Source: Lotus japonicus (taxonomy: Eukaryota > Streptophyta > Magnoliopsida > Fabales > Fabaceae). From it: a stretch of 64,000 nt of DNA. The notes below the pieces were generated by a model that ran no database searches, was not told the origin of the DNA, and saw only the letters and a program-made list of their open reading frames with translations. Positions 1 to 10,650 of the stretch are shown piece after piece; position 1 is the first letter of the stretch; the number at the start of each line of letters is the position of its first letter. Both the position numbers and the translations under genes were made by a program. The DNA lies in NCBI RefSeq assembly GCF_012489685.1, contig NC_080046.1:25860223-25924222 (forward strand), given 5' to 3'.

Positions 1-408
1 AATCTTAGCAAGGGTGCTAGCTTGGGTAAACTTCACCATATGAGCATGCAAGTTCTCGTACTTGGACCCCCCATACTTGTTACCATTAACAAGCTTGATG
101 AGAGCCGGATGGAACTCATCAATTTGGGCATTAACTTTGGGGATCTCTACCAAAACCTTCGACCTGCTTCTAATCACATCACAGACAAAGTCATTGTCAT
201 GGTTAGTCTCAATCATAGGATTAAAAACAGAAAACCGTACCTTTTCCTTACCAAAACGGAGAATGAGGTGACCCTTGTCAACGTCAATCTTAGCTCTACC
301 AGTAGCTAAGAAAGGTCGACCAAGAATGAGAGGAATCTTCTCATCCTCCTCCATATCAAGCACAACAAAGTCCACAGGGAACACATACTTGTCCACCCGC
401 ACCATTAC
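1..408 (-). pseudogene. pol: Athila-type pol fragment (protease region)
   Basis: Read on the minus strand from 408, the translation gives the stretch [13 protein letters not shown] followed by [17 protein letters not shown]. This is the conserved segment just after the catalytic DSGA-like motif in plant Athila and related Ty3/gypsy proteases. The upstream part of the same domain is at 35428-35509, so the reading was continuous before Sire1 inserted. The frame is already lost at 35510 by a deletion, so the protein would not be made intact. The fragment runs off the left edge. Confidence 0.8.
404..408. repeat. Target site duplication ATTAC of Sire1 (left copy)
   Basis: ATTAC directly precedes the 5' LTR, and the same five bases follow the 3' LTR at 35428-35432. 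This proves that 409-35427 entered as one element and that everything else between arrived later. Confidence 0.92.
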
Positions 409-1615
409 TGTAAGATCAAGTTTTGATCTAGTAGTACAACTCTATGTTTTGATGATTACAAGTTAACCTTTTGATATGCAAAATTGTGGTACTCTAACGT
501 GTTTTTCTGAGTGTGCTATTTACAGGCTCTGACCTCTACTCAATCTCACACAAATCAGAAACACTGTGCATAAAGAGTGACCCAAGCAACGCTTTCGCAT
601 TCACCATGTTCAGTATGAACAGTGGAAAAGCTTCAGAAGTTCTGAAGTTATACAAACTCTGATGTGGACTCAGTCACTAGAAGTTCTGAAGATCCAGAAG
701 TTCTGACAACCAAGAAACACTGAAGGTTCAGATGTTCTGATGGTGTGGAAGACTCTGAAGATCCAGAAGCTGAAAAGTGGAAACTCTGATGTCCAGAAGC
801 AAGAAACTCTGATGACCATGTACTTCCCTCTGAGTTCAGAATCAGAAGATACAACGGTCAGAGGATCTGTGCTTTCCCTCTGACTCTGATCAACCGACTT
901 CACAAGTTCCAACATGAAGCATTCCCCTGATCAGAAGTCTCATAGGTTTAAAGGTTAAGTCACTTTCAACGTACAAAAGCAACAGTACTATCCTGACGAC
1001 CTACCTAACAGTCTCAGACACAGCAGAAGCTGGAATTTCCAGAACTGCCCTCCAACAGTAGCTTTTCCATGCAGCGTTCAAACCCTAATCCTTGGAGTAT
1101 AAATAGAGACTGAAGATTGAAAGATGCGGTCGGAAGAATTCACACAAGCATAAGCCATATTCAAAAACCTTCAAGCATTCTTTCATCTGAAATTCATTGT
1201 GTTTACTATTAGCTTTTCAGAAGCAAATCTCTTGTAAACATTCTTTGTTAAACAGTTTGTTTAGTTCCTTTAGGAGATCAAGGTTGATCGGATCCTAGAG
1301 AAGACTAAGAGAGTGAATCTTAGTGTGAGCTAAGTCAGTGTAATTGTTAGTCACTTGTAGGTTTCAAGTGCAGTTGTAACTCTTACCTGATTAGTAGATT
1401 GCCTTCATTCTAAGAAGGAAGAAATCACCTTAACGGGTGGACTGGATTAGCTTGAGTGATTTATCAAGTGAACCAGGATAAAATCCTTGTGTGCTTTTCT
1501 ATCTCTTATCTTTAGCACTTAAGGTCTTGAAAGATTTGTCAAAATCTTTAAGGTGGAAGCTTTATCTTGAAAACGTTATTCAAACCCCCCCTTTCTACCG
1601 TTTTTCATACCTTCA
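409..1615 (+). repeat. Sire1 5' LTR (1,207 bp)
   Basis: It starts TGTAAGATCAAG and ends ACCTTCA, giving TG...CA termini. It matches 34215-35427, 60598-61805 and 62604-63809, and in reverse 51890-53148. The U3 part (about 640-900) is dense in TCTGAA/CAGAAG motifs. A TATA box lies at 1098-1105 after a conserved CCTAATCCTTGGAG. The short ORFs inside the LTR reflect the repetitive U3 and I do not count them as genes. Confidence 0.93.
1098..1105 (+). promoter_or_regulatory. TATA box of Sire1 5' LTR (TATAAATA)
   Basis: TATAAATA sits at the U3/R border. The same box is at 34909-34916 in the 3' LTR, 63292-63299 in the Sire4 LTR and, as TATATATA, 61287-61294 in Sire3. Transcription should begin about 30 bp downstream. 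Confidence 0.8.
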
Positions 1616-1617
1616 AT

Positions 1618-1629
1618 TGGTATCAGAGC
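1618..1629 (+). other. Primer binding site, tRNA-iMet type
   Basis: TGGTATCAGAGC, two bases after the LTR end, is the usual complement of the initiator methionine tRNA 3' end in plant LTR elements. It primes minus-strand DNA synthesis. Confidence 0.92.
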
Positions 1630-1687
1630 GCAAGTTCTGATTACCACACCTAACAGTGTTCAGTGATCTGGGCCGGTGTGAAAAACA

Positions 1688-3418
1688 ATGGCTGCCACCA
1701 CCAGTGAAACTCAAAGAGATGGTTACAATGCAAAGCCTCCCATGTTCGACGGTCAAAGGTTCGAATATTGGAAAGATAGACTGGAAAGTTTCTTTCTGGG
1801 TTTCGATGCAGATCTCTGGGATATTATTGTGGATGGCTACGAGCGTCCAGTTGATGCAGATGGCAAGAAGATCCCAAGGTCAGAGATGACTGCAGATCAA
1901 AAGAAGCTGTACTCGCAACATCACAAAGCAAGAGCAATTCTTCTAAGTGCTATTTCTTATGAGGAGTACCAGAAGATTACAGATCGTGAGTTTGCAAACG
2001 GCATTTTTGAATCTCTGAAGATGTCTCATGAAGGAAACAAGAAAGTCAAAGAATCAAAGGCATTGTCTTTGATCCAAAAATATGAATCCTTCATCATGGA
2101 GCCAAATGAGTCCATTGAAGAAATGTTCTCCAGATTTCAGTTGCTTGTAGCTGGCATAAGACCTCTCAACAAGAGCTACACAACAAAAGATCATGTCATA
2201 AGGGTTCTCAGGAGTCTTCCTGAAAGCTGGATGCCTTTAGTGACTTCAATAGAGCTCACGAGAGATGTCGAGAATATGAGTTTAGAAGAACTCATCAGCA
2301 TTTTGAAATGCCATGAGCTGAAGCGCTCTGAGATGCAAGATCTGAGGAAAAAGTCCATAGCCTTGAAATCCAAATCTGAGAAGGCTAAGGCTGAAAAGTC
2401 AAAGGCTCTCCAAGCTGAAGCAGAAGAATCTGAAGAAGCATCAGAAGATTCTGATGAAGATGAGCTGACTCTGATCTCCAAGAGACTCAACCGCATCTGG
2501 AAGCACAGGCAGAGCAAGTACAAAGGCTCTGGAAAGGCAAAAGGAAAGTCTGAATCCTCAGGCCAGAAGAAGTCCTCACCTAAGGAAGTCACATGCTTTG
2601 AGTGCAAAGAATCAGGGCACTACAAAAGTGATTGTCCAAAGTTGAAGAAGGACAAGAAGCCAAAGAAGCACTTCAAGACAAAGAAGACTCTGATGGTGAC
2701 ATTTGATGAATCAGAGTCAGAGGATGTTGACTCTGATGGTGAAGTCCAAGGACTCATGGCTATTGTCAAAGACAAAGGAGCAGAGTCAAAGGAAGCTGTT
2801 GACTCTGACTCAGAATCAGAAGGAGATCCTAACTCAGACGATGAAAATGAGGTATTCGCTTCCTTCTCTACCTCTGAACTGAAACATGCCTTGTCTGATA
2901 TCATGGATAAGTATAACTTTTTATTGTCTAAGCATAAAAAGCTGAAAAAGAACTTATCTCCTGTTTCCAAGACTCCTTCTGAACATGAGAAAATTATTTC
3001 TGATTTGAAAAATGATAATCATGCTTTGATCAATTCTAACTCTGTGCTTAAGAACCAGATCGCTAAGTTAGAAGAAATAGTTCCTTGTGATGCCTCTGAT
3101 TGTAGAAATGAATCTAAGTATGAAAAGTCTTTTCAAAGATTCCTGGCTAAGAGCGTAGATAGAAGCTTAATGGCTTCAATGATCTATGGCGTAAGCAGAA
3201 ATGGAATGCATGGCAATGGCTATTCTAAACCAATTAGAAATGAGCCCTCTGTGTCGAAAGCTAAATCCTTGTATGAATGCTTTGTTCCCTCTGGTACCAT
3301 ATTGCCTGATCCTTTACCTGCTAAAGTTGTTAAAACCCCTCTTAAAAAGGGATCTTTCTCCATGTCTAAATATCATGCAAAATTCCTTTACATTATCATG
3401 TTGAGAAACCCAAGGTGA
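1688..3418 (+). CDS. gag: Sirevirus Gag polyprotein
   Basis: This is the capsid/nucleocapsid precursor that packages element RNA in cytoplasmic particles. The ATG at 1688 is the first after the primer site and the following residues match the gag start at 63883. Residues about 90-220 form the copia Gag domain. A CCHC zinc knuckle (CFECKESGHYKSDC) is at residues 303-316. The segments at about 230-260 and 330-400 are rich in Ser, Glu and Asp. The ORF ends at 3418 in a frame that differs from the next conserved stretch. A base missing just upstream or a programmed -1 shift are both possible, and I cannot decide between them. Confidence 0.88.
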   Translation: MAATTSETQRDGYNAKPPMFDGQRFEYWKDRLESFFLGFDADLWDIIVDGYERPVDADGKKIPRSEMTADQKKLYSQHHKARAILLSAISYEEYQKITDREFANGIFESLKMSHEGNKKVKESKALSLIQKYESFIMEPNESIEEMFSRFQLLVAGIRPLNKSYTTKDHVIRVLRSLPESWMPLVTSIELTRDVENMSLEELISILKCHELKRSEMQDLRKKSIALKSKSEKAKAEKSKALQAEAEESEEASEDSDEDELTLISKRLNRIWKHRQSKYKGSGKAKGKSESSGQKKSSPKEVTCFECKESGHYKSDCPKLKKDKKPKKHFKTKKTLMVTFDESESEDVDSDGEVQGLMAIVKDKGAESKEAVDSDSESEGDPNSDDENEVFASFSTSELKHALSDIMDKYNFLLSKHKKLKKNLSPVSKTPSEHEKIISDLKNDNHALINSNSVLKNQIAKLEEIVPCDASDCRNESKYEKSFQRFLAKSVDRSLMASMIYGVSRNGMHGNGYSKPIRNEPSVSKAKSLYECFVPSGTILPDPLPAKVVKTPLKKGSFSMSKYHAKFLYIIMLRNPR

Positions 3419-6400
3419 TCAGAACCTCTGGGGTAACTAACAAGAGAGGACCCAGAAAGTGGGTACCTAAGGACAAGATTATCTATGTTGCAGATATCCT
3501 TGATAGCTCCACTGAAACACCAATCATGGTATCTGGACAGTGGATGCTCGCGTCACATGACGGGAGAAAGGCGTATGTTCCAAGAGCTAAAACTTAAGCC
3601 TGGAGGCGAAGTTGGCTTTGGAGGAAATGAAAAGGGTAAAATTGTTGGTACTGGTACTATTTGTGTAGATAGTAGTCCATGCATTGATAATGTGTTATTG
3701 GTAGACGACTTCACACATAATTTATTGTCTATAAGTCAATTAGCTGACAAGGGTTATGATGTTATATTCAATCAAAAGTCCTGCCGGGCTGTAAGTCAGA
3801 TCGTTGGCTCTGTTCTGTTTAACAGCAAGAGGAAGAACAACATTTATAAGATCAGATTATCTGAGTTGGAGGCTCAGAATGTGAAGTGCCTTCTGTCTGT
3901 TAATGAAGAGCAGTGGGTATGGCATAGACGGTTAGGGCATGCAAGTATGAGAAAGATTTCTCAGCTGAGCAAGCTAAACCTTGTCAGGGGCTTACCCAAT
4001 CTGAAGTTCGCTTCAGACGCTCTTTGTGAAGCATGTCAGAAAGGCAAATTCACAAAAGTCCCTTTCAAGGCAAAGAATGTTGTCTCAACCTCAAGGCCGT
4101 TGGAACTTCTGCATATCGACCATTTTGGACCAGTGAAAACTGAGTCTATAGGTGGCAAGAGATATGGGATGGTTATCGTTGATGACTATAGCCGCTGGAC
4201 ATGGGTAGAGTTTCTAACCCGCAAGGATATGTCTCATGTTGTGTTCTCTACCTTCATAGCCCAAGTGCAAAACGAGAAGGCTTGTAGGATTGTGCGTGTC
4301 AGAAGTGACCATGGTGGAGAGTTTGAGAATGACAAGTTTGAGAGTCTGTTTGATTCCTATGGAATTGCACATGATTTCTCTTGTCCCAGAACTCCTCAAC
4401 AAAATGGTGTTGTTGAGAGGAAGAACAGAACTCTTCAGGAGATGGCTAGAACCATGCTCCAAGAAACTGGCATGGCTAAGCACTTTTGGGCAGAGGCAGT
4501 AAATACAGCATGTTACATTCAGAACAGAATCTCTGTGAGACCAATTCTGAATAGGACTCCCTATGAATTGTGGAAGAACATAAAACCCAACATTTCTTAC
4601 TTTCATCCTTTTGGTTGTGTTTGTTATGTTCTTAATACTAAGGATAGATTGCATAAATTTGATGCTAAGTCTTCTAAATGTCTATTACTTGGTTACTCTG
4701 AGAGATCTAAAGGTTTTAGATTTTATAATACTGATGCTAAGACTATTGAAGAATCTATTCATGTTAGATTTGACGATAAGCTTGACTCTGACCAGTCAAA
4801 GCTAGTTGAGAAATTTGCAGATTTAAGTATAAATGTTTCTGACAAAGGCAAAGCTCCAGAGGAAGCTGAACCAGAGGAAGATGATCCAGAAGAAGAAGCT
4901 GGTCCCTCTGATTCACAAACTCTGAAGAAGAGCATAATCACTGCAGCTCATCCTAATGAATTGATTCTGGGCAACAAAGACGAACCAGTCAGAACCAGAT
5001 CAGCCTTCAGACCCTCTGAAGAGACCCTGCTTAGTCTGAAAGGATTGGTGTCCTTAATTGAACCCAAGTCCATAGATGAAGCTCTTCAGGACAAGGATTG
5101 GATTCTGGCCATGGAAGAAGAATTGAATCAATTCTCCAAGAACGATGTTTGGAGCTTAGTGAAGAAGCCTGAGAGTGTCCATGTAATTGGAACAAAATGG
5201 GTGTTCAGAAACAAGTTGAATGAGAAAGGAGATGTAGTCAGAAACAAGGCAAGGCTAGTTGCTCAAGGCTACAGCCAGCAGGAAGGAATAGACTACACAG
5301 AAACATTTGCTCCAGTAGCTAGACTAGAAGCAATCAGACTGTTGATCTCTTTCTCAGTGAATCACAACATAGTTCTTCATCAGATGGATGTAAAGAGTGC
5401 CTTCCTAAACGGTTATATATCAGAGGAAGTCTACGTTCATCAACCCCCAGGTTTTGAAGATGAGAAGAATCCAGACCATGTGTTCAAATTGAAGAAATCA
5501 CTCTATGGTCTGAAGCAAGCTCCCAGAGCGTGGTATGAGAGACTCAGCTCATTCCTTCTGGAGAATGAGTTTGTAAGGGGTAAAGTAGATACAACTCTCT
5601 TTTGCAAAACTTATAAAGATGATATCTTAATTGTGCAAATTTATGTTGATGATATTATATTTGGTTCTGCTAATCAATCTCTATGCAAAGAATTTTCTGA
5701 GATGATGCAGGCTGAATTTGAGATGAGTATGATGGGAGAACTCAAGTACTTTCTAGGTATACAAGTTGATCAAACACCAGAAGGAACATATATCCATCAG
5801 AGCAAGTACACTAAAGAACTTCTGAAGAAGTTCAATATGCTGGAATCTACAGTGGCCAAGACTCCAATGCATCCTACATGCATTCTGGAGAAAGAAGATG
5901 AAAGTGGTAAAGTATGTCAGAAACTCTATCGTGGTATGATAGGTTCACTCCTTTACTTAACTGCATCTAAGCCAGATATATTGTTTAGTGTTCATTTATG
6001 TGCTCGTTTCCAATCAGATCCAAGGGAAACCCACTTAACTGCTGTTAAGAGGATCCTAAGGTATCTGAAAGGCACCACTAACCTTGGCTTGATGTATAAG
6101 AAAACATCAGAGTATAAGCTTTCAGGTTATTGTGATGCTGATTATGCTGGAGATAGAACGGAGAGAAAAAGCACTTCTGGAAATTGTCAATTTCTGGGAA
6201 GCAACCTAGTCTCATGGGCAAGCAAGAGGCAATCAACCATTGCACTATCAACTGCAGAGGCAGAATATATCTCAGCAGCAATATGCATCACTCAGATGCT
6301 CTAGATGAAACATCAGCTGGAGGACTATCAGATCCTTGAGAGCAATATCCCAATCTATTGTGATAACACTGCTGCAATTTCATTGAGTAAGAATCCTATC

Positions 6401-6589
6401 TTGCATTCAAGGGCAAAGCACATTGAGGTAAAGTATCACTTTATTAGAGATTATGTACAGAAGGGCGTACTTCTTCTGAAGTTTGTTGATACTGACCATC
6501 AATGGGCAGATATCTTTACAAAGCCCTTGGCAGAGGATAGATTTAATTTTATTCTGAAAAATCTGAATATGGACTTTTGTCCAGCATGA
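3419..6589 (+). pseudogene. pol: Sirevirus Pol (protease, integrase, RT, RNase H), disrupted
   Basis: Ty1/copia order. 3419 to about 3528 is read one frame back from the rest (a KWVPKDKIIYVADIL stretch). A small deletion near 3529 then shifts to the frame carrying the protease motif DSG at 3536-3544. Integrase follows with the GAG-pre-integrase zinc region (WHRRLGHAS, about 3920) and an intact D-D35-E set (HIDHFG, VRSDHGGEF, VVERKNR). The RT box YVDDIIFGS starts at 5642. RNase H has GYCDADYAG and YCDNTAAI. TAG at 6302-6304 interrupts RNase H where the Sire2 copy has tryptophan, and the frame then continues to 6589. The protein cannot be made whole. Confidence 0.9.
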
Positions 6590-7021
6590 AGATGGATCAG
6601 AACCCCTGACTATGATACTTCTTGATCAGAAGATGTCTAGTCCAGAAGGTAACTCAATCAGAGTTTATGTACCCATTGGTGCTGACTCTGAAGCTGAGAC
6701 AGTAAACGTGTGTCAGTTTCTCTGATGCATAGTTCCTTGTGCCCGTGTGACAGTCTGTCATAATATGTGTAGATGTGCTTCTCTCCTGCGTGTGATATGT
6801 GTATTTTCTGTTACTATGATGTCTTTAATTTTTAACCGTTGATTTTAACCTGCTTTTTGATCAACAACGGTTACTTTTAAAAACCCACTATGCACACACG
6901 TTCTCCTACACTTAAGGTTTTACATTCTCTCTCTTCAGTTTTTCAAAACCTCTCACCCACGATCTCTCTCTCTCTATATTCATCATCTTCATCTTCTACC
7001 CAAAACCTTCAACCGCTCAAA
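6590..7021 (+). other. Spacer and CT-rich leader before the envelope-like gene
   Basis: These 430 bp separate the pol stop from the envelope-like ATG. The second half is CT-rich (runs of TCTCTC, 6928-7000), like a plant 5' untranslated leader. The matching stretch in Sire2 is 57373-57828, also CT-rich in element orientation. Soybean SIRE1 is reported to use read-through directly from pol into the envelope-like ORF. The gap here makes that route unlikely, so a separate or spliced mRNA is more plausible (inference). An in-frame ATG at 6890 could extend the ORF. Confidence 0.55.
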
Positions 7022-7088
7022 ATGGTGAGACAAACCAGAAATGAAGCCGCTGAAGCAACAAGTTTTCCTCACATGATATTAGGTCAAC
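7022..7088 (+). pseudogene. Envelope-like gene, 5' piece (cut by Gypsy1)
   Basis: ATG at 7022 begins MVRQTRNEAAEA. After 22 codons the Gypsy1 LTR interrupts it. The continuation is at 30196, but comparison with the Sire2 copy (start 57372) indicates that roughly 95-100 codons between the two pieces are missing from the window. The start was chosen by alignment to the Sire2 start. Confidence 0.65.
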
Positions 7089-7537
7089 TGTAACACCCCG
7101 ATTTCCAGGTGTCACTTTAGTAACCAAAAATAAGCTTTACGTGGAAAACAGGTAATTTTTTTTTTCGTTTCTTTCCTTTAAATCAAAGCGATAAAGAAGT
7201 AGAGACAACACCCAACAACTAAACTAACCGATATACAAATATATATACATCTGTACAGCCTCGGCTGCACTCCATGTCACGCGAAGCCGCAGTGACTCCA
7301 AAGCAGTACGCCCGCAGGCAAATATACAAACCAGAACTGTGAGTAAAAGTATCAAAATACAATTATCCAAGAGAAAGTCGGCACTCAAAAATGGCCTAAA
7401 AGGAAGACCCCTATACTCCGACAGACTCTCTGTGATCCTCCTCAAAAGAACCACACAAAAAGCCACACATCGGAACCTACCCTGTCCCAAAAAGAAACTG
7501 ACGATCAGAGCTCTACACAACAAAAATGTCGCTAATC

Positions 7538-7759
7538 CTAACCTACCTTCCCTTCACTGCTCACATAACCGAGTCCACAGCGAACTGAAGACGGCAAGTT
7601 GAAGCTCAGCTCCATGTGTCGTAAAACTCCTTTCGTCAGACGTCCACGCTCGTTAGTACGGTCCTCCAACTCAAACCTGATCCCCCCCGAGGGAGAGACC
7701 ATCGAAAACCAATCCACCGTCGACATCTGGCAGCAGGCCGACCGCCCAAAGACAAACAT
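7538..7759 (-). CDS. LTR-internal ORF, short form (73 aa)
   Basis: It has an ATG at 7759. The translation contains CQMSTVDWFSMVSPSGG and RGRLTKGVL followed by LSFNLP. These align with the 160-codon ORF in the Gypsy3 LTR (41806-42288), which has the same blocks, but about 29 residues between them and the whole C-terminal half are absent here. It lies in the 3' part of the LTR, downstream of the TATA box and exon-like segments. Function is unknown and I recognise no domain. The copy in LTR B is at 15727-15948 and differs by about two residues. Confidence 0.5.
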   Translation of the reverse strand: MFVFGRSACCQMSTVDWFSMVSPSGGIRFELEDRTNERGRLTKGVLRHMELSFNLPSSVRCGLGYVSSEGKVG

Positions 7760-8017
7760 ACAAACAAAGCCAAGGCGCTAGGGTCAACTCACAGCAATAA
7801 GTACATATACACACAACATGTGACAGGGTATATATATAAGTTGTTATATAAGCATATAAGTAATCCTAGCATGTTATGGCTCTAACATTACTTCAATAAA
7901 CAAACAGCACACAGTCTCAGTCAGCATGAATGTATGCGTGAAATGCACAATATGAATCCGGATTTGTGACGCGTTCCCGTTCGCCACAAGTGAAGCATTT
8001 TCACTATGGATGGACCA

Positions 8018-8199
8018 TTCCCGTTATCCATCCTGGATGAAATCCATCCTGGATGAACCATTCCCGTTATTCATCCTTGGTGAACCATTCCCGTTATTCA
8101 CCGAATGATGAACCATTCCCGTTATTCATCACTTATGCAAGGTGAACCATTCCCGTTATTCACCATGATATGCACAGGTGAACCATTCCCGTTATTCAC
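8018..8199 (-). repeat. Palindromic tandem repeats in Gypsy1 LTR A
   Basis: Six units contain ACCATTCCCGTTAT, most flanked by inverted GGTGA/TCACC or GGATGA/TCATCC arms, so each unit can fold on itself. Spacing is about 26-37 bp. A second copy is at about 16207-16388 in LTR B. Confidence 0.85.
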
Positions 8200-8292
8200 C
8201 CGATTGAATGCAACGTGGTTAGCCAAACAACGAATCGCCCTTACCACGAAAGTGTCTAGCTCACAACCCAATCTCAACCAAACCCAATGAGT

Positions 8293-8440
8293 TAGTGTCG
8301 GTCAATACAACACAACTCGGAGTAAGTGTCGGTCAATACAACACAACTCCAACAAGAAAACACGAGGGTCTAGTGTCGGTCAATACAACACAGCCCAAAC
8401 AACAAGAGCACTAGGTGTCGGTCAATACAACACGGCTCCA
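8293..8440 (-). repeat. Dispersed tandem repeat GTGTCGGTCAATACAACAC
   Basis: Four copies of a 19-bp core separated by variable spacers. A second copy of the array is at about 16482-16629 in LTR B. It lies between the palindromic array and the 78-bp exon-like segment. Confidence 0.8.
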
Positions 8441-9032
8441 CAACACTCCCCAAGAGTACTAGAGTACTCGGTGACTTCAATCATCACCATAGCTCACCTT
8501 AGTGGCTTTCCCCAATTCCGATAACTCTCCAAACCCACAACAAAGGTCGACTTTTCCCCGTCTTTCGTAAATGTTTTCCCCTTTAGTTCTCCTATAACTA
8601 TTCATTTAGTAAAAACGTTTCGAATTGAATTAGTCAGGTTATGAGTTTATTTCTCAAAATCTAGGTTTCCCAAGTCTTTAGTTTACAAAATTCTATTCAT
8701 TCTAGGTTTTCCGAAAACCAACCACCCAAAAGAAGTTTCCCGGGGAAAGTCTATGTAAACCAACAAATACCAACAGGCTAAGTCTCAAACCCCTCATTTG
8801 GACTTGCCTAGGGTTGTTCATTCAACCCGAAATATCAAAGATCACCAGATCAATGAATCTCCACTCCGAAGTCGCGTCAAAACGCTCCATTCCACACCAC
8901 ATCACATCATAAGTTATGAAAACATTTATAACAATAAACCATCATCATAATTAATATCATAGCAAAGCATAAGTCGAATTTATCGACGCCTATCATGAAA
9001 TCATAGCGAATATATATGTAAGTTGCCCTAAC

Positions 9033-9110
9033 CTCGAGCTGTTCCAGCTTCGAAATCAAGGTTGTCCTCAAACAGTTGCTCTGAATATTCCAAAGTTCCT
9101 TCAACTGAAC
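9033..9110 (-). other. 78-bp exon-like segment in Gypsy1 LTR A
   Basis: On the minus strand it is preceded by a pyrimidine-rich tract ending CCGAG and followed by GTTAGG. It has exactly the length of the corresponding segments in Gypsy2 (21462-21539) and Gypsy3 (40104-40181). It holds no ATG and is open in two frames. In one frame it starts GSVEG and ends with EAG near the donor, as the others do. The LTR B copy is 17222-17299. Splicing is inferred, not shown. Confidence 0.55.
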
Positions 9111-9916
9111 CTCGGAGAAAAACAAAGCAGAATTCAAAAAAAATCGATTAGTTCGATCGCAAAACAATACATAAACGATAGACAAAGCATTAAAGCTTCA
9201 GAATACGACAAACGGGTACGAAAGGACAAGTTTTCGAAAACGAAAAACTCCCCCCCCCCCTTAGGAAAAACCCACGGCCATAAGGAGAAAAGGGCTTCGG
9301 CTCTTTTTCTTCGATCAAATCAGTTTACAAGGTAGTTTTAGGGTAAAACTAAGGCAAAGAAACTGTCAGAACAATTTTCGGACAATCGGGTCGAAATACG
9401 ACTACGCAGGGGCATTTTGGTCCAAAATAAAGGCTCAAAACTTCAAAGTTATCAGTTCTGAAAACAGATTTGACAGCAACGATCCTCATGACATCCGTGA
9501 CAACAAATCCTAAAGGCACGAAGTCAGATTTCAGCTTTACGACAATAAAGTTTCGAAATGTGAGACGAAAAGAGTTTTGAGTCAATTTTTCAGATCCTGG
9601 ACAAATGAATCGCAATCAGAGTTTACTGACAGAGGTTTTAGACTCAGGGGAACATAAGGAACATAACCCAAGCGAGAAATCAGAGAAATCGGACAATTTT
9701 AGAAAAAGCTCAAAACTTAGAGCACAGAAACGGCTTCAGAAACGCAACAGAAACAACAATCAGAGGTAGGAATCGTGTTAGTTACCTTGATACCTAGAAG
9801 TAGGGACGAACTGCACGAAGATTGGTCAAGGTTTCGCGAAAATCTCTCCTCTCCCTCTCTCTCTACAATTCTCGGCCTTGATGGGTGAAAATGAAGAGGA
9901 TATTTGCTTTTTCGCC

Positions 9917-9924
9917 TATTTATA
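9917..9924 (-). promoter_or_regulatory. TATA box of Gypsy1 LTR (TATAAATA on minus strand)
   Basis: The plus strand reads TATTTATA. About 120 bp downstream in element orientation is a splice-donor-like CTAG/GTATC (exon end 9794). No ATG occurs between the expected start and that donor. Confidence 0.7.
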
Positions 9925-10613
9925 GGCGGGCGAAATCGCGGGAAAATGAAAATTTCGCGATTCCGATTTTTGCAGCACGATCACCGTGGAATTCTAAGAG
10001 AGATTCTAGCGCAGAATTCCAGAACTCAAAACGAATATCTAGGATTTGGGAAAAACGATATCGAAAAACTCAAAAGCGGTGTCGGTTAATCTGCCCCGAA
10101 AAACTACTTTTTGCTGTAATGCTCAGACGACAAAACTTCCAACAGAAGAAAGATTGGAAATGTCGAAACAAGTCTGGCAGCGTGGACGGAATCTTCGTTA
10201 GAAGTCCCGAATAGAAAAAGTCTTCATCCATTGCTCGAAAATAGGGTTTCGAAGCAAAGAAATTAGCGTCGGCGGACATCCGAAAAGTGAAACCTATCGT
10301 GCGTACCGTCCAGAGTTCCGAAATGAAACGCTGGTCGATGGAAAAATAAAGAGAATCTTTAAATTTTCCGAGAGTTCGAAATCTCACTCAAAACGTTGCT
10401 TTAAGAGCGAAATAGCCTATTCTGGACACGCTCGCCCTAAGGCAAGTGTGCAGACGACTCGCACTAACTCCGAAACAACTACGCAACATTCCTCAAGCAA
10501 TTCCTGAACTTTCTTCTTCATTAATCTTCCTCAAATATCAAACTCCTGTCACGCTTACACTGATTCTACGCGTGAGTCGGAAACTAGCTTGTTCTGAAAA
10601 TCCAGGTCTTACA

Positions 10614-10635
10614 ATACTCCCCTCCAAAAAGAAAG
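10614..10635 (-). other. Polypurine tract of Gypsy1
   Basis: On the minus strand, TTTTTGGAGGGGAGTA directly precedes the 3' LTR. This is the plus-strand priming site. The same tract lies beside LTR B (18803-18824), where it belongs to the truncated second copy. Confidence 0.85.
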
Positions 10636-10650
10636 TTTCGTCCTCGAAAC

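Larger units (their letters stand above)
7089..10613 (-). repeat. Gypsy1 LTR A (3' LTR, 3,525 bp)
   Basis: In element orientation it starts TGTAAGACCTGG and ends GGGGTGTTACA. It contains, in element order, a TATA box (9917-9924), a splice-donor-like site (exon end 9794), a 78-bp exon-like segment (9033-9110), two tandem arrays (8293-8440, 8018-8199) and a small ORF (7538-7759). The same set recurs in LTR B at about +8,189 bp. Confidence 0.93.

Noticed and set aside
648..915. Short minus-strand ORFs in the Sire U3, repeated in every Sire LTR
   Set aside because: They arise from the TCTGAA/CAGAAG motif repeats. All copies are LTR copies and there is no independent evidence of coding.
6589..7024. 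Stop-codon read-through from pol into the envelope-like gene, as in soybean SIRE1
   Set aside because: The ORFs are more than 400 bp apart with stops between them in both copies.
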